From Agroathelia rolfsii (lineage: Eukaryota > Basidiomycota > Agaricomycetes > Amylocorticiales > Amylocorticiaceae), in contig JABRWF010000007.1 of assembly GCA_018343915.1 (NCBI GenBank), forward strand, positions 682,001 through 746,000: DNA of 64,000 nucleotides. Direction: 5' to 3'. The notes beneath the pieces were generated by a model, which ran no database searches, had not been told where the DNA came from, and saw only the letters and a list, made by a program, of their open reading frames with translations. Positions 56,299 through 64,000 of the stretch are shown in pieces. A program made the position numbers and the translations under genes. Numbering within the stretch: the first letter of the stretch is position 1; every line of letters begins with the position of its first letter.

Positions 56299-57993
56299 TG
56301 TTAGAATAGGCAATCCATGCCTCGATGGGAGTGACGGAGTCACAGTCACGCTCCGCGTGACTGTAATATGTAGCTACGGATTTTTGTAGTAGTTACTCTA
56401 TTCGTTTGTCCGCGTACCGCGTCCAAGTACAAGGACAAGCGCAATGCTATCTTGCTTTTAACATATTACTGGCTGGCTCGCTTTTCTCACACAAACGAAT
56501 CCGTGTAGCAGCACGTAAAATTGCATTTCTCCTGGTCACTCAATAGACGAACGGCCGTCTGACCAGGCAGCGAGCCGCGAGTTTCTGCAGCCCCGGGCTT
56601 TCATTAGCTCCTGGGGAGCTCTCTCATGTGCACGAAGTCAGCAACGCAATTGAAATCTAAGGACCCACCCGGCGTCAGGCCACTGGCCAATAGGCTCACG
56701 ACAACATGCGCAAACCGGGCAGCAATGAGCTGTCGGTGGATAACAAGCCTCCGGATTCCATGAGAGAATCTCGGAGGGACGGGTAACCGCCACGACAAGG
56801 CGTCGTCGGAGCTGGCGAGGAGCCAGTGTAGGGTTTGGCATACCCACCGGAGTAGGCATAACAGGAGGGGATTCGCACGGGGATTCAGGAAGACCCCTGA
56901 ATCAGGGCGACGAATTCGATACGCATGCACGCACACGCACATACACACACACTCGCACACCAGTAATGCCGTTAGGGGGGTGCCGATGCACCCTACCTCT
57001 TTGTTCATTCACCCAAGGGCTCAGCACGAGCATAGTCAAATTCACCACCCAACAAACATGCACGAAATGGCGGCAAACACGTCCACCACCATGCCGTGCA
57101 ACCCGCCATCCAGAGGCATTGAGCCACGGGACCATCCCAGCCGTAGAGACGAGCAACGGGACAACACCGTGATGGATCACGACCCCAGGATGAGCACGAA
57201 CCCGCCGTCAAGAGGCATTGAGCCGCGAGGACCGTCCCAGCCGCAAAGACGAGCAATGGGACAACACCGCGATGGATCACGACCCATAGGACGAGCACGG
57301 ACACCAGGGGGTGCCAGGCACAATGGCGACGGCCATTCCGTCGTTGTGCTAATAATTTTCATTTGCTCAACATCACCCAGCCCCGGGCTATCGAGCCAAA
57401 CGCGCAAAGACCAAACCCGCCGCATTTAGCTCAACACAAACAACAAGTCCGGCATAGCACCAGCAACCAGAAGGTGCCGGCACATGCAGGAATTAACTGC
57501 CACGGCCCAATCGCGCGCGCACGGCTGCCGCGATTTCTGTTTTGGATTTTCGGGCGCAAGTGGTATCTTGCACTTTTCATTTTATTTCTCTTCACTCATA
57601 TCTCTTACTATACACCTTACACTACCTACACATCTACATTACCTAGATAGAATTTTCCTTCTATTCTGGTGGGATTTTCTTGGGGTTTGATTGCAAGGAT
57701 TGAGGGGGTGTGTTAGAATAGGCAATCTATGCCTCGATGGGAGTGACGGAGTCACAGTCACGCTCCGCGTGACTGTAATATGTAGCTACGGATTTTTGTA
57801 GTAGTTACTCTATTCGTTTGTGTGAAAAAAGCGAGCCAGCCAGCCAGCCAAGAGTGAAGCAAAAAGCTAGTTAAATGCCATTGAAGGCATCCGCGTACCG
57901 CGTCCATGTACAACGACAAGCGGATGCCTTCAATGGCATTTAACTAGCTTTTTGCTTCACTCTTGGCTGGCTGGCTGGCTCGCTTTTTTCACA
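56299..57993 (+). mobile_element. Short-LTR non-autonomous retroelement 3 with rearranged 3' LTR
   Basis: 1695 bp. The 5' LTR is 56299-56491 (193 bp). The interior (56492-57710) is almost identical to that of element 1. A polypurine tract TTGAGGGGGTG ends at 57710, and the 3' LTR is 57711-57993 (283 bp). TSDs are TTGCT (56294-56298) and TCGCT (57994-57998), one mismatch. The 3' LTR follows the 5' LTR for about 110 nt and then switches to a perfect inverted repeat ending in a variant LTR tail. It stands opposite to element 1, which makes a large inverted repeat across 51.2-57.8 kb. Confidence 0.88.
57821..57993. repeat. Perfect 73-bp inverted repeat in an LTR
   Basis: Arms 57821-57893 and 57921-57993 are exact reverse complements around a 27-nt loop. 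The right arm with the loop matches the end of the LTR variant at 12340-12453 (CGCGTACCGCGTCCATGTAC). Confidence 0.92.
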
Positions 57994-58324
57994 TCGCTAC
58001 TACCACAGTATTTATACCAATACATGATGTACTTAGCACCTCAGTTTGGAAATCAACTAAGTTCCCCATCTCCTGTCCAACCTCTGTCCCAGACCGCAAC
58101 TAGGCAAGGGCCTGACACATACGTCTTGGCCAAGTCCGGTCCCCCCTTTATCTCATCTACCCACCTGTTGCTTTCTACCCACTCTACCATCTCCGCACCC
58201 TTTCCGTCTCCGCCTCCACTCCCGCTCCGCCTCCACACCTTTCCGCTCCGCCTCCTCTTTGTACTCCCTCCATCCGTCCGAACTTAACAGTATTTCTGAA
58301 CTCCAACTTGTTTAGTTGCACTAC

Positions 58325-59599
58325 ATGGCGAGCCGACCTCGCGACGCTAATGGGCGTTTCCTACCATCTGATAACAACCAAGTCTTCACAGGGTTCGAAG
58401 GAACGGCAGGAGCATTTTCCGCCGCCTCTTCAACCATACCTCCACCCGATTCCGTCTCCATGGCCGCTATGGACCATCACTTATCCCAAGGACAACCTGC
58501 CCCTGAAGAACACCTCAATGACTTCCAGGATGCCAGTGATATCGAACAACACCTGCGGGACCTTGAAAACAAAAATGGTGAGAACCCTACGGAACATGCT
58601 CCCACTGCCCCACCAACATCTAGTCTCTCCCAAGAGGATGCATTTTTTGATCGCCTCATGCAAACTTTTGCATCTGCCATCAATACTGCTCATGCAGCCC
58701 CTCCGGCTAGACTAGAATCCCACGGTTTAAAAATGCCATCCCCGGACAAATTCGATGGTGAACACCCAGAAAAACTCCGCACATTCTTCTTACAAGGACA
58801 ACTCCACTTCCGCAATCGTCCCCGCGATTTCCCCAATGACATGAAGAAGGTCACATTTATGATCGCTCACCTGGAGGGCACTGCCCTGGACTGGTTCAAA
58901 CCCCACCTCAGTAACCCCATTCTGGGTTATGAACCCGCCTGGCTCAACTCCTACCCTGCCTTCCAACAGGAGCTCCGCCTGAACTTTGGACCACTCCGCC
59001 CTGCAGAGGAGGCAGAAGCAGCCCTCGAGGCCCTGGTGATGAAGAATGATCAGCGTATCCAACTCTACATGGTGCAGTTCAACCGCTGGGCTGCACTAGC
59101 TCAGTGGGGGGATTGTGCCCTCACACGCCGATTCTATGCCGGACTTCCGAATCGACTCAAGGATGCGCTGTACAGCCTCCCTAGTGGGAAACCCAATACC
59201 CTCGCCGACCTCCGTCTTCAAGCCATGATATTGGACGCTCGCTACTGGGAGCGTAAAGCAGAACTTGCCCAATCCACTGCAACCCCTGGCAACATGCCAA
59301 GCTCCGCTGGAGCAAAACCCACCTTCACTTGCACTTCCGCCTCCGCAACCAGAAGCAACTCCGTTCGACCCCTCGCCAAGCCCGTCACGCCGCAATTGCC
59401 TACAACACGGTCAATCCCTGGGGTTAGCCCTAATGGGAAGCTCACAGCAGATGAGTGCCAACGAAGAATTTCGAACAACCTCTGCCTATTTTGTGGTATT
59501 GCAGGTCACGTAGTCAAGGACTGCCGTAAGCGCGCCTCCGCCATGAATGCATGCACGGTGAAAGTTGATGAAGATGAATCCGAGCAAGCAAAACAATGA
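58325..59599 (+). CDS. Gypsy Gag protein
   Basis: 424 residues from the ATG at 58325 (MASRPRDANGRFLPSD); the open frame extends upstream only to a TTG. The central retrotransposon Gag domain includes PDKFDGEHPEKLRTFF, HLEGTALDWFKP and FNRWAALAQWGDCAL. A C-terminal zinc knuckle, CLFCGIAGHVVKDC, lies near residues 387-400. The stop TGA shares bases with the pol start in ATGA, a layout seen in several basidiomycete Gypsy elements and suggesting termination-reinitiation. Confidence 0.92.
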   Translation: MASRPRDANGRFLPSDNNQVFTGFEGTAGAFSAASSTIPPPDSVSMAAMDHHLSQGQPAPEEHLNDFQDASDIEQHLRDLENKNGENPTEHAPTAPPTSSLSQEDAFFDRLMQTFASAINTAHAAPPARLESHGLKMPSPDKFDGEHPEKLRTFFLQGQLHFRNRPRDFPNDMKKVTFMIAHLEGTALDWFKPHLSNPILGYEPAWLNSYPAFQQELRLNFGPLRPAEEAEAALEALVMKNDQRIQLYMVQFNRWAALAQWGDCALTRRFYAGLPNRLKDALYSLPSGKPNTLADLRLQAMILDARYWERKAELAQSTATPGNMPSSAGAKPTFTCTSASATRSNSVRPLAKPVTPQLPTTRSIPGVSPNGKLTADECQRRISNNLCLFCGIAGHVVKDCRKRASAMNACTVKVDEDESEQAKQ

Positions 59600-62500
59600 G
59601 CAGTCCTCAAGACCCCGTACAGGTTGAGGGCTGCGCAAATTCATCATGTACCCCTGTTGTCATGAATTTACATGCTTCCTCTACAGAACCTCCAAACTCC
59701 CTTGTCCTTTCGTGTACTTCACCTTCCATCCCCAATGACTCCGCACCATTCCGTATCCTTGTAGACTCTGGCTCCTCCCACAGTTTTGTTGATCCATCCC
59801 TTGTTAAATCCTTATCTACTACTTCTGTTCCTCCCGTAACACTCCGCCTTTTTGATAGAAGCTCTGCCAATACAATCACTGAGTCCATCTACCTCCTGGT
59901 CCGTTTTCCGTCCGGCAGCCAACATCAAATCCTGTTCTATGTCACTCCGCTAGATCCATCCTGCTCTGCTGTCCTTGGTTACGACTGGCTAGCCCTGTAC
60001 AATCCAACGATTGATTAGGCCAAAAACCATATTTTGTTTAACTCTGAGGTAGCCAAGGATGGAAACTTAGACACATTGCTAACCCTCCTAGCTCCTGCCG
60101 ACTCTCCGCCATCTCCGCCACCTTCATCATCATCAGCCCCTCTGCAGTCTCCATCTCCGCCTGTCCTGATAGCCCTTGTAGGAGCAGCCGCTTTCCTCCG
60201 CGCCTGTCGTACAAGTACTACCCCTGTATATGCCTTAGACATTCCGCCCAACGCCTCCGGGCGAGCAGCATCTGCCACGACGCCTGCCGACCTATCTTCG
60301 CTTCCAACAGAATATCACGACTTTGCGGATGTCTTCAGTGAAACAAAGTCCGAGACACTAGCACCTCATCGTCCCTACAATCTCCGCATCAATCTGGAAG
60401 AGGGCTCATCTCCGCCACTGGGCCCCATATACTCCCTCTCTCCCCCGGAACTGGAGGCCCTCCGTGCCTTCATAGATGAGAACCTCCGCTCAGGATTCAT
60501 CCGCCCCTCCACCTCCGCACATAGCGCTCCCGTCCTATTCGTAAAGAAAAAAGACGGTTCCCTTTGCCTGTGCGTTGACTTCCGGGGACTGAACCGCATT
60601 TCGAAGAAGGACAGATACCCGCTTCCCCTGATCTCCAACCTATTGGATGCACCTCGGAAGGCCCGCCTTTACACCAAAATTGACCTATGCCACGCATACC
60701 ACCTTGTCCGTATTGCGGAAGGTGACGAGTGGAAAACAGCCTTCCGAACACATTATGGCTTGTTCGAATGGAGGGTCATGCCTTTCAGGCTCACGAATGC
60801 CCCAGCCGCATTCCAGCGCTTTATGAATGACATCTTCTCCGACCTTCTTGACATCTGTGTGGTAGTGTACCTAGATGACATCCTTATATATTCCAATGAC
60901 CCAAGCCAGCATACTGCACAAGTTCGTGAGGTTCTCCAGAGACTCTGCAAGCATGGTCTGTATGGTCGTACTGACAAGTGCCTTTTTGGTGTCGATACGG
61001 TAGAATACCTGGGGTATATCCTTTCTCCAGATGGCCTAACAATGGACAAGACCAAAATCCAGACAATTCAGGATTGGCCTGAACCGCAAAAGGTAAAGGA
61101 CATTCAGTCCTTCCTGGGCTTTGCAAATTTCTATCAGCGTTTCATTCACAACTACTCCGAGATTGTCGCCCCACTAAACCGCCTGACCCAAAAAAATACT
61201 CCATGGAACTTTGACGACGAGTGCCGTTCCGCGTTCACAAAGCTGAAGGAGGCATTTGTCTCCGCTCCGATCCTTATGCATTGGGCCCCAGACCAACAGC
61301 TCACTGTGGAAATAGATGCATCTGACTACGCCATTGCCGGAATCCTCTCTATCACCTGCTCTGATAGTGAAATCCGTCCGATCGCATTCTACTCCCGTTC
61401 CTTGTCGACCGCTGAGCTCAACTATGACACGCATGACAAGGAACTCCTTGCAATTTTCAAAGCGTTCCGGACGTGGAGGCACTACCTCGAAGGCGCCTCC
61501 CTCCCAATAGACATTGTCACGGACCACAAGAACCTGGTCTATTTCTCTACTACCAAGCTACTGACACGTCGCCAGGCCCGCTGGTCGGAATTCCTCTCTG
61601 CTTTCAACCTTGTCATTCGATTCCGCCCTGGCCGCTTAGGAGAGAAACCGGACTCCCTCACTAGACGATGGGACGTCTACCCAAAAGGGGGGGACAGTGG
61701 TGTCAAGGCTTACGCTCTTGACTTAACCAACAAACACAACCTGCTTGTAAGGTATGCAGGCGGGCTGTAAAGCCGGGTTTTACGTGTGTTACTGGGTTGG
61801 TTATCTAGTCGGAGACCCACGTGCTCCCGTTGCTACTCTTCGTAATAGTGTGTTTCTAGCAACTACTTTGCTAGGCTCGTGTTTGGTACTCTAGACACAA
61901 TGTCTTCCCATGTACTTGCTTCGCGTCAAATAGTTCCTATCGCACTTCTTACTCGAGATAGGCGGCTTAGCCCACCGTGGTCAACAAATCTCCGCAAGGA
62001 CTTATTACTGCCTTGACCTAAATGAATAGGGTTTCGTGTTCACGCGCAATGCCTCCCGTGTATTGAGGGCTTTATGGACTCAGTGCCTTCTTGTATCAAG
62101 GCTTTACGTGTACTCCTACTAAGTTGCCCGTAAGGCCTTACACTTAATAGAAAAGGGGAGAGAGAAAAGGGGTGTGGGCTAGGACGTATATAAGCCTGAA
62201 GGCGAAAAGTATATTAGTCTTATGTAAGTATACAAGAGATGGGGGGTGCCCTTACCTGAAGGCGAAAAGGTCGAAGCTAAAGTTCAGGTAAGGGCTACAT
62301 GCTTGTATTTATACACAAAATGAAGGGCCCGTGCGCAGCCTTGATGGTCTGTGCGCAGCAGGGTTCGTAAGCGGAAATGACTAGAATGCAGGGGCAGTGC
62401 TTTGTACCTAAGTCCGATGAGCAACCAATCGGAATGATGAGTCTAGTACTCCTTAGTAATTGCACAGTGATCGGAACGTCCCTGGTTCCTGAGTCTAGAC

Positions 62501-63257
62501 CTTTTGATGAAAAGGAATGATCTAGACTCCGCCTTCCTAATATACTCTTGTCACGAGCACTCCTGTCACGTGGGGCTAACACAGCCAGTCACACGCGCGT
62601 CAAGATATCGCCTGCAAGGTATTTTGTCCGTATCTCCATGAATAAAAATCGTAAAAATGTAATAAAAATATGTACATGTCCGTAAAGAAAAGGCGAAAAA
62701 TATCCAACTCATAACAAGTGGCTATGCCAGCATCAACCGCCACAACCTCCAACCCGTCTTTACCTCCGAGCAGATCTCCGCATCCCTCCGAGCCACTACA
62801 CTGATGGAGCCCGCACTCCGAGCCTCCGAGCTCCTGGACATAGAAGGCATCCACAACGACGTCCGAGCAGCACTCCCTCACGACCCAGTTGCACTCCAAT
62901 ATTAATCCACAATACCAACGGACCCACGCTGGACAAGGTCCGACGACCTCCTGTTTTGCGATGGCCACATCTACGTTCCGGATGCTAATGATCTCCGGCT
63001 CCGTGTCCTCCGACTCAAGCACAATCACCCCACAGTAGGCCACTTTGGGCAGAACAAGACCTTCCAGTTAGTTAGACGCGAGTACACCTGGCCAGGGCTC
63101 CGCGAATTTGTTAAGGAATACTGCAATACTTGCGTTACATGCAAACGCGGGAAAGCGGTCCGCCATAAGCCCTACGGCCTACTCCGCCAACTCCCTATTC
63201 CGGAGCGACCTTGGAACTCCATTTCCATGGACTTTATCGAACAGCTGCCACCCTCCG
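59596..63257 (+). pseudogene. Gypsy Pol, broken by two stops and two insertions
   Basis: The protease segment has ILVDSGSSHSFVDPSLV. At 60016-60018 a TAG follows YNPTID, where related proteins usually have Trp; the same frame stays open afterwards. Reverse transcriptase (VDFRGLNRISKKDRYPLPL; YLDDILIYS) and RNase H (EIDASDYAIAG; TDHKNLVYF) follow to about 61700. A solo LTR interrupts the frame there. The frame resumes at 62717 with integrase sequence, meets TAA at 62903-62905, then shows the H-H-C-C finger (HNHPTVGHFG, CNTCVTCKRGK), and ends at DFIEQLPPS, where the next LTR begins. It cannot yield full-length Pol. Confidence 0.92.
61701..62716 (-). mobile_element. Gypsy-type solo LTR inside pol (1016 bp)
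   Basis: It begins TGTCAAGGCTTACGC on the plus strand and ends CAACTCATAACA. TSD AGTGG lies at 61696-61700 and 62717-62721. It is the reverse-oriented relative of 53085-54073, with the same perfect 12-bp inverted repeat at 62249-62260 and 62283-62294. Confidence 0.92.
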
Positions 63258-64000
63258 TGTTACGAGTCGCTCGATGTATTATAATTTTATTTTGAATTTT
63301 TCACTATTTTTCCGAATTTTTCCTGATTTTTCTCTATTTTTTGATATATATATTGTATATTACGTAAACACACACTCTGATGACTAAGCAAGTCATGTGA
63401 CCAGTCGACCATGTGACTGGCCATCATGTGACCACTAGTCATGTGACATATTATGTAAACAGAAGTCTAGAGCATGGGTCCGGATCATGACACCACTCTA
63501 ACTCACTATAACTAATAATGGTGCGATATCACGCCATACTTAGCATTACTGCGCACAGACCACATAGCTGCACACAGACCAGGTAGAATTAGTATATAAC
63601 CCTGTAGTGCCTCTACCTGAAGACCTCAGATTCGTTCTCTTCATCTTCAGGTAAGCACAGTAGTGCTTTGTACTAGGTAGATGCTAACATAATAAAAACC
63701 TTTGTCTTCAGAGCCCTTACCTCTCAAGGCGTGACTGCCTGTCTCCCCCCCTCTCTCTATCCTTCTACAAATCCCTTAGGCTTTGTGCCAGAGGGTTACT
63801 GTGTGCTCTGTGCTACAGTAGTCAAAGAGGTCGCTTTGTGCCCCTCTTTTGTTAGCATGCATAAGACAGGTCCAGGCCTTTGGCTGACCATTTGCATTTG
63901 CTGTATACACAAACATAGTGCTTAGTGCACTCAAGCAAGTAAAGGCGTTGCCCTGCACTTGTCGCGGTTAAGATACATCGCACCCATATGTCAGGAAGTC
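63258..64000 (+). mobile_element. Gypsy-type LTR or element, running off the window
   Basis: It begins TGTTACGAGTCGCTCG within the integrase code. TATATAA at 63593-63599 and a 10-bp inverted repeat (63614-63623, 63644-63653) match the promoter layout of the 53-kb LTR family. Its right end and TSD lie beyond the window. Confidence 0.7.

Larger units (their letters stand above)
57999..63257 (+). mobile_element. Degenerate Gypsy retrotransposon (gag-pol, interrupted)
   Basis: A C-rich leader (57999-58324), gag (58325-59599) and pol (59596 onward) are present. No 5' LTR can be defined; its upstream part may be buried in the insertions at 53-58 kb. A solo LTR sits inside pol, and a different LTR truncates the integrase at 63258. 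The codon style is rich in CTCCGCC throughout. Confidence 0.85.

Noticed and set aside
1..64000. CRISPR array, prophage or bacterial-type operon
   Set aside because: Introns, eukaryotic LTR elements and absence of regular spacer-repeat arrays rule these out.

Overview
The window looks like nuclear DNA of a basidiomycete fungus, most likely an agaricomycete. The genes carry many short introns (about 50-95 nt) with GT..AG ends. Several encode DUF6534-type membrane proteins, a family expanded in mushroom-forming fungi. Retrotransposons are fungal Copia, Gypsy and LINE types. A Ceratobasidiaceae/Rhizoctonia-like source is my guess; nothing in the sequence proves it.

Layout. 1-4683 holds the 3' part of a long coiled-coil, kinesin-tail-like gene. 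5494-7480 (minus) is a complete MFS drug/polyamine-type transporter. 8.5-18.2 kb is a cluster of four DUF6534-like seven-helix protein genes (A+, B-, C+, D-), made of two homologous tail-to-tail pairs. Two short solo LTRs lie at its edges. 20.6-22.7 kb carries a tandem duplication of a tiny secreted-peptide gene. 22.8-34.8 kb is the conserved housekeeping core: trifunctional C1-THF synthase, mitochondrial GrpE (divergent from it), mitochondrial phenylalanyl-tRNA synthetase, a CCCH zinc-finger protein with GW/WG repeats, and a single-pass membrane protein rich in proline. From 37.5 kb on, the window is accessory DNA. It holds a second copy of DUF6534 gene C (copy E), a broken sixth copy (F), a GNAT acetyltransferase, and then mostly retrotransposons.

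Mobile DNA. Target-site duplications (TSDs) can be read for ten insertions. They include an intact Copia element (45862-50864) whose LTRs look identical; a solo LTR of the same family; three short non-autonomous LTR elements (51248-52852, 55010-56154, 56299-57993), one carrying a perfect 73-bp inverted repeat in its 3' LTR; two 1-kb Gypsy-type solo LTRs; and a 1.7-kb LTR-like insertion that contains a 5'-truncated LINE. A Gypsy gag-pol element (gag at 58325, pol from 59596) has two nonsense codons, a solo LTR inside pol and another LTR cutting the integrase at 63258. Insertions have landed inside one another, so their relative order can be read.

How the genes fit together. The housekeeping block shares a mitochondrial theme: folate one-carbon units, Hsp70 nucleotide exchange and organellar tRNA charging. 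That may be coincidence of neighbourhood. The DUF6534 cluster and the small secreted peptides are lineage-specific material evolving by local duplication. I see no CRISPR array, rRNA or confident tRNA gene. Exon coordinates were derived by hand from splice motifs, with reading-phase agreement and family similarity as checks.
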